Shown here in pieces: positions 1-12,611 of a stretch of 64,000 nucleotides of DNA (within the stretch, counting starts at the first letter, position 1; each line of letters begins with the position of its first letter). Under the pieces are notes generated by a model, which was given only the letters and a program-made list of their open reading frames with translations, had not been told where the DNA came from and did no database searches. Source of the stretch: Aedes albopictus (lineage: Eukaryota > Arthropoda > Insecta > Diptera > Culicidae); contig NC_085137.1 of NCBI RefSeq assembly GCF_035046485.1, positions 313,979,164-314,043,163 of the forward strand. The letters are read 5' to 3'. The translations under genes and the position numbers were made by a program.

Positions 1-524
1 TATTGCCTTCTAGATTTGTTATATTTCACTTTGTTATAAGCTTGTTAAAATTGTATCCAAGATCTGTTATAATTGTGAAATGGATAGGCCAATTATTGTA
101 GTTTTTGTTATTTTAACACCCAACCGACTAACTTTATAAAACATTCTGTTATAAAAATATCTTTGAAGTAGTAACTCCACCGAATATAATTTTGTTATTC
201 CTTTTTGATCGGGTTTAGGGGTCGCAGTACCGACCACTTTTGGTGAGTACCGGTATTTCGGTACTGGGGTTGATAGTATCGGTAGTACCGGTAAAATACC
301 GGTACTGAGAAATTTTCACTAAAATGAAGAATAATCTATTTTGCACAGAAAATCTACAATTTACCAGGCATTTGTAAATTCCGGTTTTCAAGGACGCCAT
401 TAAAGCTAACTAGAAAATACTAAATTAAACAAAAAATATCAGTTAAAAATGATAGAAAGAAATGAGTTGTATGAAACTGTTTTTGGAGCTTTTGTTTAGC
501 TTCTGCACAATTTCACAGGCAGTA
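1..524. other. No gene seen; AT-rich
   Basis: No convincing coding region. Positions 226-310 are rich in the palindromic word ACCGGTA and its variants and may be part of a small inverted-repeat element, but I could not fix its ends. Confidence 0.5.
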
Positions 525-1047
525 TCTTGGTCTAGAGATGGGAAAACTGATTCAATATTGAGAGCGAATCGCTCCCGATTCACTCTCAAAAAAGAGTCGA
601 CTCTTTTGATCGATTCAATAACTCATTTCCGGAATTTGATGAAAAATTTCGTTTTTCGAGCCGAGTGCATCCTTATATGTCCAGTTTTTGAGAAAATCTG
701 CTCTCTTGGTACGGACGTCGCGTCGAATTAACAATCTTAGCATGACGTTATAAAATGCAATATAACACAGATTTTCGTTCCTGTCACTAAAGAATCAAAT
801 CACTGGTGCGAGTCAGTCACACAATAAACTTACAAAAAAAATGATCTAATAGCAAAGATTGCGGTGTTCTGCGTCTAATTATTATGAAAGTGCGAAATCA
901 GCCAACTCTTTTCGGCAAATTGTTGGACTCGTTATGAACTTCACTGAATCGTAACTCTTTTGAAAAGAATCATGGCTCACTCACTCGGTTTCGCGAGTCG
1001 ATTCTTTGAGTCGATTCGCGAGTGAGTTGCCCATGTCTATCTTGGTC
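525..1047. mobile_element. hAT-type MITE with 8-bp target duplication
   Basis: The 507-bp element (533-1039) starts TAGAGATGGG and ends CCCATGTCTA. It is flanked by a perfect 8-bp direct repeat TCTTGGTC at 525-532 and 1040-1047. The subterminal parts carry GAGTCGA and ACTCACTCG-like inverted words. There is no transposase ORF, so it is non-autonomous. An 8-bp duplication is typical of the hAT superfamily; assignment to hAT rather than P-type is inferred from the terminal GATGGG-like sequence. Confidence 0.8.
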
Positions 1048-2084
1048 AGTCTAAAATGAAACAGGAGCATCCTTACATGTACCAAATTCAGATAGCTACA
1101 AGGTGAAAACAAAAGAAGATTCAACAATATTTTCCTTGATGACGCTTTCAACGGATTCTAAAAACTCAATAAGAGCATATTTCGATATGGAGATCAAAAA
1201 GTTTGATATTGGAGAGATGAAAATATTGAAAATGAGCTTGAGCTTGATTGACCGCCCGTGGATGCTACTCCAGTATCACCAGACCAGCTACACTCACACA
1301 AGGAATTAATGAGATATCTGCCGGGACTAGCAGGCATCTTCAGTGTGTGAGCGTTGGTGATCTTCTATGTTTAAGACGACAATGGCGCCTGCCACGTCAG
1401 GTTGCAGGTCAAAGTGGGTAAGGGGAAGGAAGTGATGATTGCAATCGTTTGTATCCACATCTGACCGAATATGTAAGCATAAATTCATGCGGATGTCGGA
1501 GTGTTAGTGGGATTTGGTTGGCAGAAGGTTCACACATTGGTGCGTGGATACCAGGGTAAGGTGATAGAATTATATCAAAGAATAAAAATAGAAAGAATGC
1601 CCTCTCGTGCTTTTTTCTATGTAAACGTCTAGCGACAAGACAAGTGACGCTCTCTAAGCGTATCAAGGTGGAAGCTCTCTGTAACAGTGTTCGTGATTTG
1701 TCATAAGAGAAGGTGGTGTGCGTATGTATTGGTATTCGCATACAATCTGTAACGCACACTACCGCATGAAGGATGAACTTTTATCCGCAGATAGCGCTGC
1801 GGTAGTATCCCCCTGAGCATCAGCGGAGTGGGCATTCTTGATATTCTTATTCTTTGATGATATGCTTTTATTATTTGAAGATGTGCGGCACAGTTCGCTT
1901 GATTGCATAACTTGTAGTCGTTATTTAATAGGATTGAGATACTGTGCTGTGAAAGTTTGAAAGGAAGGGAAACGGCTTTTTCAACCCGTTTCTGTTCTAA
2001 CGATGACCATGAACGATATATACCATGAGCTGTATATGTAGAGAGGAGGGAGAAAGTATATAGAAAGATCATGCCACAAAAGTT
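1048..2084. other. No gene seen
   Basis: Both strands hold only short open frames with no recognisable domain and no consistent splice signals. It looks like ordinary non-coding mosquito DNA. Confidence 0.5.
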
Positions 2085-2243
2085 CAGCCTATTGGACGCA
2101 GTGGCTTAATTTCCCCAACAGGGGAGGAAAAAAATATAGAAAGATACAAAGTAGGTAGGAGGAAAAGGACGGGCCAGGGTTTGAACCCAGGACCTTCTGC
2201 ATAAGAATCAGAAGCGATAGCCACTAGACCACCAAGCCCGTTT
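2085..2243 (-). repeat. tRNA-derived SINE
   Basis: On the minus strand a tRNA-like head begins near 2241. It has a Pol III A box (TGGTCTAGTGG) and a B box (GGTTCAAACCC), and CGGGC and GCCCG pair as an acceptor stem. The anticodon-like arm pairs CTTCTG with CAGAAG over a 9-nt loop, which is abnormal, so this is not a working tRNA. A pyrimidine-rich body follows. Its end (GCAGTGGCTTAATT) resembles a piece near 46525, which supports an interspersed family. A simple tRNA pseudogene is the alternative. Confidence 0.65.
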
Positions 2244-2380
2244 GATGAAAATATTGAAAATGATATCAAAAATTTATTCCTGGTGTATCATCATCATATC
2301 TGCTCTTGTAAAATCTAACCAACCAAGAGACCCCAGTGATAATGAAAATTCCAAAAAAATACCGATGTTTTCAGAATTTG

Positions 2381-2773
2381 TTGCGCTAGCCAAGGCTGAA
2401 AATTTCATTTCGTCATAACTAAATTCAACCACCTACAGTTCATTTTAGAAGCTGAACCTGAGAATATGGTGTATGAAAAACTTGTGCGGCTAGACCAGTG
2501 CTGCAAGAAAGTCACGGAAAACCACTTTTTTTCGAATATTTAAGAAAAATGGCACGGCCATCGTGAATATCATTGGCATTTTTCGAAGGTAGCCCATGAC
2601 ATTTACCTTAAATATTCGAAAAATATCGGGTTTTCCGGGACTTTTTTGCCGAACTGGTCTAGCCGCACAAGTTTTTCAAATACCATATTCTCAGGTTCAG
2701 CTTCTAAAATGAGCTGTAGGTGATTGAATTTAGATATGACGAAATTAATTTTTCAGCATTGGTGCTAGCACAA
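2381..2773. repeat. Foldback (palindromic) repeat
   Basis: Two arms of about 185 bp (2381-2570 and 2588-2773) are inverted copies of each other with scattered mismatches. Both arms carry GCTAGAC/GTCTAGC-type words, the phrase TGAACCTGAGAATATGGT and its complement, and terminal GCTAGC. It contains no ORF. It is a MITE-like foldback element of unassigned superfamily. Confidence 0.7.
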
Positions 2774-5700
2774 GATTACTTCAAGTTTCAATACAAAAAA
2801 TGATGCTTTAATGTATCAAATAGTAGTAGAAAGTTCGTTACCTCTGACGATTTGCTTACACCAATATAGAATGTGTCTCGGGATCCTTAGATTTCATTCT
2901 GAAAAGTAAAAGAGAAAAAATAAATTACAATTAATAACACTCAACTAGATATTCGTAATTTAACGGACACACAGATGGACCGATGATGGTCGAAGCGGTA
3001 CGACGCGTGGATCTGGATATTCAGTAAGACTACGCGGGAGTGTCTGAGCTCAATTACTGAACGATCCAGGAATTATTAATATTCTTTGGCTTATCCTATC
3101 CAGCCACTCATTTTATATCGAGAGATTTTGTTAATTAACCGATGCAGTATTGGTGATTCAGGGAAATCTGACATTTTTTTATACAAAACGGACGGTATCT
3201 TAGGTCAAAAATAAGAAATATGAGTACAATTATCCAAACTTATTAATTTTGTTATTTAACTTTCCATGGGCATAAAATTTCTTGTCGAGTAAAGTCATAG
3301 TCACTCTTCTCATTTTGTTAAATTCGTGTTTTCTCAGGATCATTGCAGTGTTTTTTCCAGAAAAACGTTCAAGGATGCTTCAGTAACTTTTTCTTATATA
3401 AATGAAATAAACATCTTTCTTCTAGTTTAACGTCCCAGATGTGATAAAGAAGGGGGGGGGGGTCATTTTGCAAAATGATGTTCCGCGAAAGGAAGATTGG
3501 CATACTATTTTTTGTTTATTAAATATGTATTATTCTTATATTAAATTAGATTATTCCAAAATTGAGTAAGCCTGGATTCAATTAGATTTCGGTTACGAGT
3601 TGCATTTCCATAAGTGATCTGTGACTCAAAAACCTGAAATAATCGCATTTTAATAATCACATTCTATTCAGGGTAATGCAATTCTTTTTAAGGTGCTGCA
3701 ATATTCAGTATGAGTGTTTCAATATGTGATTCCATATTTATAGCGTTTAGTGTAGGTTGTATCTTTTACACACCCATTTGAAGAGCAAATCAATTAGAAA
3801 AATAGTCATCTACAAAAAGCATTGAAATTTCAAAGCTGATGAATTGAAAATGCAATCTATTCGTGACTTTAAAGTTTCCATTTAACGACAAACATCCATG
3901 GGGAACTTAATAAAGATACATGAATCAAGAGCTCACTTAACTGTACTTTTAATTGCCGGAAGAATTTGCATTGTGGTTACTTTTTTCGCTCATTTCCCTT
4001 CATCACCCCTTCCCAGAGGAATAACCAAGCCTAAATGGCTGTGGTTGTTTAAAACAGTTGCTTTCATGTGCCTCCCCCAGTCTGTTCCCGTACCGTACCC
4101 AACCGGCACCGGGGACATTTGAGTGAGTCAAGTGCGGAAAAACCTAGTTTTAATTAGTGGATCGTTAAAATGGAATTATACTCATCCTGTTGTGTAATTA
4201 GTCGTTATCCAGAGGGTAACAGTCAGCAGTGCAGTGGTGCCCGGTATGGTCGAGAAGCGTTTGTACGGTACAGACACGTACGTTTCAATGTGCGTACGTG
4301 GCCACGGCGAATCAACATTAAGCTGAAATGCTACTGATTTGTTTTATTGTTTTGGGATTACCATCCGGTTCGTAGGGGATGATTATTGTTTGACAGAGAT
4401 TACTATTTGCTTTGAGCTTGAACTTGGCTTGGCATGGAAGTTTAAAGGAAATAGGGAACACTACTTGAATATCACGGTATATATCTGATAAATTTGATTA
4501 AATATGATAGTGATGTTCTCTGTGCTAGCCAACAATTGAACACCCAAATTATCCTACGTTGAACACCAAAGAACACATTTTGTACCGTTGATTTCCAATT
4601 CCTCTCCAGGGACATCCCCAAAGGGCAAAGTCAAAAAGCCCTCCTTCATCTATACCCGACCCATCCATACGTAACAGCAAAGTACAACGGTATCCCAAGC
4701 AGCATCCAACAAAGCGCCGCCGGAAGTGAGGAATTTCGTTACGGAAGTTTTCCCTTTTTATTAGGTTTTCTGCCTTGCTTGAATGGCTTCCCGACCGTTT
4801 TCGTATACCTACACCATCATCCATTGGACTCGCTGCCTTCGTCGTCGTCCGTCATTCTGCGAACGAGCAGAGCAGCCCCAAACAGCCTGTTGCTCCATGA
4901 TTGTTGGATTCGTAGTGCATACTCTACTGTGGAACCAGCAACCCACCACAGTTCGTTCGGAATGAAGCTCAAGCAGCGCCACACCACCACCCCAGGCCAG
5001 TAGCGTAAGGACTCCCTTGTCGACCAATTTCCCGCAAACCGAATGAAATGATGAGGATGTTCTGGTTTGGTCGCGTCACACTATTGAAGATTGATTTTGT
5101 GCGCCCATAATGTACAAACATGTTATTAAAAATTCGAAACAGAAGAGTTATTGCGATGGATACTATAATCTATATGACAAACGAATCAAAATTTCACTAC
5201 ATACATGACAAATTCAGAAGGTATGCACCGAAAACTTTTGGAAAGCTGGGCAACCGTTTGACAACTCCGCCTAGTACAAAGCGCGACGAGAGGTGATTTG
5301 ACAAATCGCCCTCATACAAACTTCAAACTGATTTTTAAATAGGCTCCCGGGCACCAAAACTCATGCAAGTTTGGATTTTGGCTCAGTTTTGTATACAGAT
5401 ATGGAATTATCTCAACACCACTAAAGAAGCCAATGTCTTAAAAAAATCCTTTGCCAATTACTTTGTGAATTTCTATAGTCAGTTGTGAAATTCGTTGGTC
5501 ACTCCTAAAAGGAGTTTTTTTTTCTGAAATAGATTTGGATTTTTTTCAGCAATTCATTGGCACCTCTTTTGTTGATATCTTTGAGAATGACTTTGGATAC
5601 TGCTCAGGTATTTGGAACTACTTCATGCTTTTTGATGATTTTCTTCAATAGTTTCATAGAAATTCATTCAAAATTCTGTTGGATTATTCTTTCGAAGTTT

Positions 5701-6260
5701 CAACGGCAATTCCTCAGCAATTTCGTTAGTAATTTCTTTAGCAGTTTCTTCAGTAATTTAACTCTTTAAGTCTACTGTAATTCACTTGAGGATTCTTTTA
5801 GTATTTTTTTGGGGTATCTATCAAAATTTCTTATGCAATTTTATTGATATTACGTCTGTAATTTATTAGTATTTTACTGTATTCAAATACATTGTGGTGC
5901 ATATAGACTGTTTTAGAAATTATAAATACACTAAAGACTGACTGCCATTTCAATTTGAGCGCAATATCCAAACAAGTTTCTTCTAGCTCTTATAGTAAAC
6001 ATTCTAACGAAGCAAATAATGACATCTTTGTTTATGTTTCTTGTGAATGTTAAACAATAGGGCTCTGTGAACTAGATGATTAAAATTTGAAGTTGCACAA
6101 AGTGGTCAACAAATGTAGCAAAATAGAAAAAAAATCTCACAAAGAAAATATTCGACTAGCTATGCTATATGAACATGCTGAAAAAATAAACTAGTTCAAA
6201 TTAAATGTGTTCAGAAAAGCTAAGAAACTGTGTGGTAGTTCTTATTTTCCATAGAAAACC
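2774..6260. other. 3.5 kb without recognised genes
   Basis: The stretch is AT-rich and has no domain-bearing ORF. Notable only are a G homopolymer near 3454 and a degenerate run at 5490-5790 rich in TTCxTCAGxAATTTC, related in style to the minisatellites at 33 and 54 kb. The segment 3900-5030 is less AT-rich and looks like unique intronic or intergenic DNA. Confidence 0.45.
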
Positions 6261-6351
6261 TTAACCTTCCTTTTGCATCACGTTGGCAGCAGCTTGCTGA
6301 CGTAGTGTACGGTTTGGGTAAAAAATTACCCTAATGCCAAAGGAGGGTTAA
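6261..6351. mobile_element. Very short MITE, TTAA target (copy 1)
   Basis: An 83-bp core (6265-6347) lies between TTAA repeats. Its ends are CCTTCCTTTTGC and GCCAAAGGAGGG, which are imperfect inverted repeats. A second copy sits at 43493-43573 in the same orientation. The TTAA target fits piggyBac-like or related families, but the element codes for nothing. Confidence 0.65.
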
Positions 6352-7538
6352 AAAATCTTAAAAAAAAAAAACTTGATGTTAGAAAAAATGTTGTACAAAT
6401 TCCTTTTATCATTTTCCCTTGTTTTGAGGAAGGCATTTCTTGGACCAACAAGAAAGCGAATATGATAAAATGTTAGATAAAACTTGGTATTTTTTTGAAA
6501 TCATTTAAAAACACCTTTGTGCAAATGCAAATTCGAAAAATGAAGTTAATTGTTAGCGAACTCGACTGTTCTTCAAAATAGCATGACAATTGAAAGGAAA
6601 TAAGTGTGTATCACAATATGCCGTATCATGAAAGAAGTTGGTAGAAATCATCAGATCAGATCACTTTTATTCAATAAACAAAGTGTATTTATAATTTCTG
6701 AAACAGTCTATAAGTGATCGGAGAAATGCTGATTTTTCAATTTAGAGATGCTATAAATATGGTTTACTTTAATGAGTTGAGCTCAAAAGTGAACACGGAA
6801 CTACACATATGCCGAATATCACGAATTCGAAGTGCACATGTTTCCATTCCCAGGGCTGGGTGTGCCAGGGCAACCAAAATGTGCAAAAGTGATCAGCCAG
6901 CGGTACCTCTTTGATTAACACGCGTGCCGCTGTCCGATCACTTTTGCATAGCGTCACGCCCAGGTCTGTGATTGTAAACATTTGATACTTGGTCTCTATA
7001 AAATTCGTCAATTTGTAGTTCTGTGTCAAAACCTTAGTTATATCATTTCAAAGTTAGCAATTTTGTTTGAAAATCGGCGTTTTATTCGATCAATTATACA
7101 CCACAGTGAATATTTTTACGGAACCATTAATATTATTATATTTTATTGAAGACACTTTACCATATAAGTTCGCATTCGTGTCCACCTACGGAATCGATTC
7201 CTCTATTCCTTTAGGAATCTCTTGGACAATTATTTAATAAAAATTGGTAATTTTAAAATTTGTTAAGAAATTTATTTGGGAATTCCATTCCTTTGGAAAT
7301 TTTTTTGTAATTTCATACAGATTTTTTGAAAAATACTTTTGATGTGTTTTTTTTATTTGGTAAAAATTTGGAGGTAAAGGAGTGGCCATCTAGTGAATAG
7401 GCAGTGGTTTTCACAAAAGCATGTGGATTCTTTTCGCAAAATAAATTCTTATTTATATGTCGAACATGTGTTCCTGTTGCGTGCAGCTTTACTGCAAAAT
7501 ACAGCGAATTCTAGGTTTATTCTTTGCCACCACATAAG
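6352..7538. other. No gene; contains a small palindrome
   Basis: No coding signal. At 6851-6968 there is a hairpin with ends CAGGGCTGGG and CCCAGGTCTG, and inner arms GCAAAAGTGATC and GATCACTTTTGC. This is hAT-like in its CAG termini, but I could not find a convincing target duplication. Positions 7170-7350 hold another degenerate TTCC/GGAAT-type run. Confidence 0.5.
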
Positions 7539-7701
7539 GGTACCCAACTAACACACGATTGCATATGATGTTGAATAGGATGCTAAAGTGGAGGTAATAT
7601 GCGTACTCTCTAAACGCGGTTAAATGCAAGCATGTACGCATATGGCCTCCACTTTAGCATCCTATTCTATATCATATACGACTTGGTGTTGGCTGGGTAT
7701 C
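7539..7701. repeat. Foldback MITE-like repeat
   Basis: Arms of about 70 bp are inverted copies. Terminal GGTACCCAACTAACAC pairs with a divergent GATACCCAGCCAACAC complement, and inner GATGCTAAAGTGGAGG pairs with CCTCCACTTTAGCATC. It has no ORF. Target duplication not determined. Confidence 0.65.
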
Positions 7702-7883
7702 TACAAACCAGTCAAAAGGTTGGTCAACTCTGCTACACGACCGTTCAACTCGCTCAGATTTGTGTTAAGGTAAAAATTTACTTTGTCATATGCGCTAGTT
7801 CCTTCACTTCTGTCTGATATGACAGAAAATATCCAAAAATTACAGATATTTCATCTTACCTTTGCCAATGGCTCATCAGATGG

Positions 7884-8037
7884 AAGCAAGAAGATGTTCT
7901 TCTTCTTCTTCTTCTTTATGGCTCTACGTCCCAACTAGGACATGGCCTGCCTCGCTTCAACTTAGTGTTCTTTGAGCACTTCCACAGTTATTAATTGAAG
8001 GGCTTTCTTTGCCTGCCATTGCATGAAATTGTATATT
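7884..8037 (-). mobile_element. Feilai SINE, 3' half (split copy)
   Basis: The minus strand carries the 3' body and the (GAA)n tail of Feilai. Its 5' half lies at 13098-13226, on the far side of a 5.06-kb insertion. The outer SINE target duplication is still readable: AAGCAAGAAGATG (7884-7896) here and AAGCAAAAAGATG (13227-13239) beyond the other half, 12 of 13 matching. The break sits at TATT, which is duplicated at 8034-8037 and 13094-13097. Confidence 0.85.
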
Positions 8038-8545
8038 GAGCGATTCCAAGCAACAGCATCAAAATTTAGGACTTTTTTTAATTCATGATTTTCTATTGAG
8101 CTGAAACTTTGCACAGTTTTTCAGTTCCATCTAAATCACCATTTTTCGATATCATATCTTCATGTTGAGTCACGACTAACTTTTCAAAAGGGTGTATATG
8201 AAAATGGTTGAAAAATATTCAAAAAGCTGCACAGCAAAAACGGTTCGTTCGATTGTTATGATTTTTTCAGCAAAGTTAGATAACTAAATGGTGATTACTA
8301 AAAAAATATACACTGTAAAAAAAATATTTTTTTTGCATTAAAAAATATAATTTTTGTCACAAAAACTTAAATATCTCAAAACCCTATCTTTTTACCAACG
8401 TCATTTTTTTAGGGAAAATGGTCCGTTATATTAGCCATCTACCATAAAAATTTGGTGATGGTAAACTAATAAACAAAAAAGTTATGACATTTCAAACATT
8501 TCACAATTTTTTACATTTAGTAGAAAAAAAAATTTTTACCGTGTA
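8038..8545. repeat. Left long inverted repeat of the Sola-like element
   Basis: From about 8095 to 8545 this arm is the inverted counterpart of 12612-13045, with moderate divergence. Shared landmarks include AAACTTTGCACAGTTTTTC near the outer side and TTTTACCGTG at the inner edge. The terminal 11 bp also match, but a short unequal stretch separates them from the long homologous block. Confidence 0.75.
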
Positions 8546-8629
8546 AATTATTTCGAGAATCACAGTTTGGTGCTGTTTTTTTTGTTAAGGGTCTTGCAGG
8601 AGTTAAACAAGTTGTTTTTACGATATTCA

Positions 8630-8760
8630 ATATTTGTGTATTCATTTGTATTATGTATATTATATGTATAAATATTATATGTATTTATATTATATGTATA
8701 TACATGTAATATATATACATATAATATATATACATATAATATTTATACATATAAATGAAT
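8630..8760. repeat. TA-rich simple repeat
   Basis: This is a run of ATATAATATATACAT-like words that can fold on itself. It sits inside the Sola-like element between the left inverted repeat and the 3' end of the transposase gene. Confidence 0.8.
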
Positions 8761-8893
8761 TCCCAAATAACACAACAATAATCATAGATTTGACACAATA
8801 GGGGTAAGAGAGGGCTAAGAGTTTTGGGTTTGGATTTTATTATGGGTTATGAGATCATGAAAACAGTTTTACTTATTTTTTATTTGATTTTAT

Positions 8894-10661
8894 TTATTTT
8901 TTTACAATATCGAACACTTTGGCATTATTGTCAAAACAGTTTGAGTATAGTTTTGCTTTAATTTTATTTTCTGACAATGGAATGAAACAATGGAATTTTT
9001 GGGTTCCTTGGATCGTTTTCGCGTTATTATATTGCTCGCTGAGCTCTGAAGCCTTTATTTCGTACTCTTCCGTAGTAGTAAAACAAAATGATAATTTGGT
9101 TAAATCTTCTTCTTTTCTACGATTCGCCCATTCAAAAAGTTCTTTCGCAGTTTTAATTGGATGCTCACGTTCTTTGGCTAAACTTGCTCTTGTGGCCATG
9201 CGCTTTATTGTTCCTCCAATAGCATCACAAGGACCTTTGCCATGTGACGTAGCAAAAAAATGCCATTCTGCATCAATTCCGTACATTGATTTAAATTGAC
9301 ATAGGCTCGAAAAATTCTTACGGTTTTTGTACTGCGACGCTGCTCCATCAGACATAAAATATATCTTTTTGACTTCTTTATGTTTATCAACGCGTAAAAA
9401 GTTAATCATTTTGGCAATGAACAAGTTTACGGATATTGAATCGTGCCTTAAATCTTCGGAAATTACAATGAAACTAAAGTGTTCAATTTGCGAACTTCCA
9501 TTAAAATAAATAACGAATGGATGAATTGTAGCTTGTTGCACGTTCCAGTGATGGGACTGAACTTCATCTTGCAATACAAAACTGTAATTTTCAGAAAAAT
9601 CACAAATGACTAAAAATTCACCATTTTGTAACGTATTTTTCGTATTTTTTAAAAAGCTGGATTGCTCTGTTTTAATGAAATCGTGAGGGATTAAACTTTC
9701 TAATTTCAAGCAAAAATATGACACAAACTCATCTACAGGTTTTACAATTGTTTCTAGGTCACACCTATCCGTGGTTACCCATTGCTCAAATGATAACTGA
9801 TCAATATATTTTTCTTCAAACTCACCGAATAAAGTATTTTCCAATAATGAAGAATCTGGACAATCCGAACAAGATCGTAGATAGCAATTTGATGTTGTAT
9901 TTTCACACAAAAGACTACCAGTTAACATTTTAATATCCTTTGTTAAATTTATTCTTTTCAAACTATGTAAAATAAGGTTAATATTCTCATGGGTTGTGCA
10001 CACACAAACATTATGTGTTCCTGAATTGGAAAGAAGCTTGCATTGCCTTGGCCGAAGGCTTGCAAATGAGGAAAAACCTACTTTAATATTATTGTGAATT
10101 TCCTTGAAGCGTGTGTAAGCTTCTTTCAATGTCGTCATCATTAATCGTTTTTGGATTGCTTGACGCTTTCCATCTTGTTTTACTGATACATAATCTTTCT
10201 GGCCAGGCATAGCTCGACTTACTTCATCATCTTCAAAATATTGAACTACTATTTCTTTTGCCTCGTCTGTTAACGCATTACTAGACCTAGTATTTTTGGT
10301 TGAAAGACAGTTATTCTTAAATAGTTTTGCCTCTTTTACTGTATATCTATTGGTTTCGAACTCATCAATGGCATCTTGAATAGACCACGAACTTGGCAGC
10401 ATCGACAAAATCAATAATTTTTCTTTCCTTGTCGTGGCTGGATTCGAGAACCTTTCCTTCATATTCATAATTACCTCATCGTAGTCTGTATTTTCCACAT
10501 CCTCAGGTCCTAATTTGAAGAGGTTTCTACGTACAGCTTCGTTTATTTCACGGTATTTTTTCTCTGGATAATAAACGTAGTCCATCTTCGTCCATTTAAT
10601 CGGAGTCACTTTTATCCCAGCTATGCCCTCGTTAAAGCGTTCGATGTTTACCTTTTGAATA
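8894..10661 (-). pseudogene. Sola-like transposase, main 3' part
   Basis: About 589 codons, open to the stop at 8894. A Cys cluster (CENTTSNCYLRSCSDCPD) lies in the middle. The C-terminal half has the probable catalytic core: an acidic residue in VICDFSENYSF, a second in FMSDGAASQYKN, and a third candidate in SHGKGPCDAIGG. This D-D-D arrangement resembles uncharacterised insect and cnidarian transposon proteins that I associate with Sola2. The methionine at 10675 belongs to inserted MITE sequence and is not a real start. The true 5' part is at 11624-11949. The two parts join in frame as 697 codons plus stop when the MITE and one TA are left out. Confidence 0.7.
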
Positions 10662-11623
10662 CACTCATTGCACAATTATGGGTCACACACAATTATTAGT
10701 CACTTTCCACTTTAATAGATAAATACTAATTAATTGCAAGCTTTTGTTAGCTATTATTATTTTTCGCACATAAGTTGATTTGTTTTGTGTCACTATACGT
10801 ATCGCACACGGGCTTATACATCAAAATATACATATTTTCAATATTTTTTTGTTCGGCGCAAAACTAGCTGTCAAAGTAATGCTTCGATTGTGAATATCGG
10901 ACAGTGCGTGCGCTGCTTTCGTAAGCTCTGTAAAAGCGAGCTTCAGTGATTTTCATGTGCGAAATGGTATCGTCACCATAACAAAGGTATAATTAACGTT
11001 CTAAATGTAGAAATTCATGTGACTGTAGCCAATTAAAGCTTATTTCTGGCAAAATTTAAGTGACTCATTATTGTGCCAAGGAACACCGAAAATCACACAA
11101 TTATGAGTCACTTTTTGTGCAGCATAATATTGACAGTTCTGCGTACATGGACATTGCATACTTTTAGGCGTTTATCGGTAGTTGTGTTGGAGATTTTGAC
11201 CCAATTTTGAAAAATTTATTCCAAATCGTGAAAACACGCTTCGTTAAGATGTTTGAGACCAGTTTTAGATTCTGCTATAGTTGATCTATCGAGAATAAGT
11301 GATCATTCATTGAAAAAATATACAAAACATTATTTTTGAGCCGATTTCTTCTAAGTGACCCATAATAGGCAACAAATTGACCCATAATTGTTACACAGCC
11401 AATTTTGACCCATTATTGTGGTTTTCATTATTCACCAACATTTTAGTAATTTTCACCGCCTAAAGTAAATTTTACAAGCAGATTTTTATTTAAAACGATA
11501 AAGAGGGGTTTCAATGATGAGAATATAAAATAAAAATAATGAAAGTGTTATTTTTGTATGAAAAACGATTCATATTATGAAATGGTTGTTCCTTGAGTGA
11601 CCCATAATTGTGCAATGAGTGTA
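10660..11623. mobile_element. TA-target MITE inside the transposase gene
   Basis: A 960-bp element (10662-11621) is flanked by TA at 10660-10661 and 11622-11623. The ends are perfect inverted repeats of 25 bp starting CACTCATTGCACAATTATGG. Related GACCCATAATTGT-like words recur inside near 11095, 11355, 11378 and 11408. There is no ORF. The TA duplication and CACT ends fit a Tc1/mariner-type non-autonomous element. It is the youngest of the three nested insertions here. Confidence 0.85.
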
Positions 11624-11949
11624 CACTCATCTTCCGATTGATTTGTTGAAACAGATGTCGCTGATGGTACGGTGGCAAGGCTCTCTGCACTTGGAACTTC
11701 TAGTAATTCCTCAGTTGTTGTCGTTTTCGAACTTCCTGCGCCCTGCTCTTCCGATGATATACAGATTGCTCGTTTGTCAACGTTTAGACGGCAGGACGTG
11801 CAAATGCGTAAATTTGTATTCAATGTGGACATTGGAGCATAACCTGTCGCTTTCAGTTTATCTATGGTGCTTTCGGTGAGATTTCGTAACTCTTTTGAGC
11901 ACTTTTTTTCTGCAAACGGCCTACAACAGTTGAGAAAGCGAGTACTCAT
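11624..11949 (-). pseudogene. Sola-like transposase, 5' part
   Basis: It starts at ATG 11949 and runs 108 codons to the MITE insertion point, where codon 109 is split. Residues 8-55 hold a Cys-rich segment (CC..., C at the K-C-S-K position, then CTSC) that looks like a small zinc-binding N-terminal domain. A Ser/Thr/Glu-rich linker follows. In the present sequence the frame continues only into MITE DNA and stops at 11575. The Cys-rich head before a DDD core fits the proposed transposase family. Confidence 0.65.
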
Positions 11950-12086
11950 GTTGTTCGTTAGATTTTAATAAACAAAATCACTTTCAAGTTTTTACTGACT
12001 AGTTTGGTGTCGTTTACTTGACTGAAGAAAACTTTTACTTTACAATCCTTAATAACCATAGCGGTAGTAATTTTTTGCTTTTTCGT

Positions 12087-12320
12087 GAGCATTGTCATGG
12101 TACCTATCATGCATTTGTTGTTGTTGAAGTTACTCGCTTCCTCCCGATATTTATGATTCTATTCTCTGATAGGTAAATTTTTGCAGGTAAACTAGACGTC
12201 TAGAGCATTGTCGTGGTATGCACCTATTATGTATTTGTTGGTGTTGCAGTTACTCGCTTTCTCTCCATCATAAAATCTATTATCTAAGAGGTAAGTTTTT
12301 TGCAGGTAAACTAGACGCAT
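12087..12320. repeat. Two-copy tandem repeat of about 116 bp
   Basis: Units at about 12087-12202 and 12203-12320 share GAGCATTGTC, TTACTCGCTT and GCAGGTAAACTAGACG with some 20% divergence. They lie upstream of the transposase start inside the Sola-like element and may be subterminal transposase-binding repeats. That role is inferred. Confidence 0.7.
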
Positions 12321-12611
12321 TCGTCTATATAAAACTTTTGTTTTGCAGCTTTTATCTTAAAAATAATATTACTTATGTTTCTTATTATCAACAGGTTTTA
12401 ACCCTATTAACAGAATTTTTCGCCAGTCACGTACAATAAAAATAATGACACTATCAATACTTTTGATCACTACACTGGATCGCGTCTAAGTTTCTAATAG
12501 ATGCTATAATAGTTATGAATAATTAAATAAAAATATCATGAAAATAACTTGTTTAATTCATGCGGTAGCCTTAACAATAAAATCAGCATCATAATGCGAT
12601 TCTCTGAATAA

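Noticed and set aside
2163..2241. Functional tRNA gene
   Set aside because: Pol III boxes are present, but the anticodon arm has an abnormal loop and a SINE body follows. It is best read as a tRNA-derived SINE head.
4549..5027. Overlapping ORFs on both strands near 4.5-5.0 kb
   Set aside because: They overlap each other in four frames, none has a recognisable motif, and no splice pattern supports them. They reflect moderate GC content.
10662..10675. ATG at 10675 as the transposase start
   Set aside because: The first four codons lie in the TA-target MITE. The family-like N-terminal domain lies at 11624-11949 instead.
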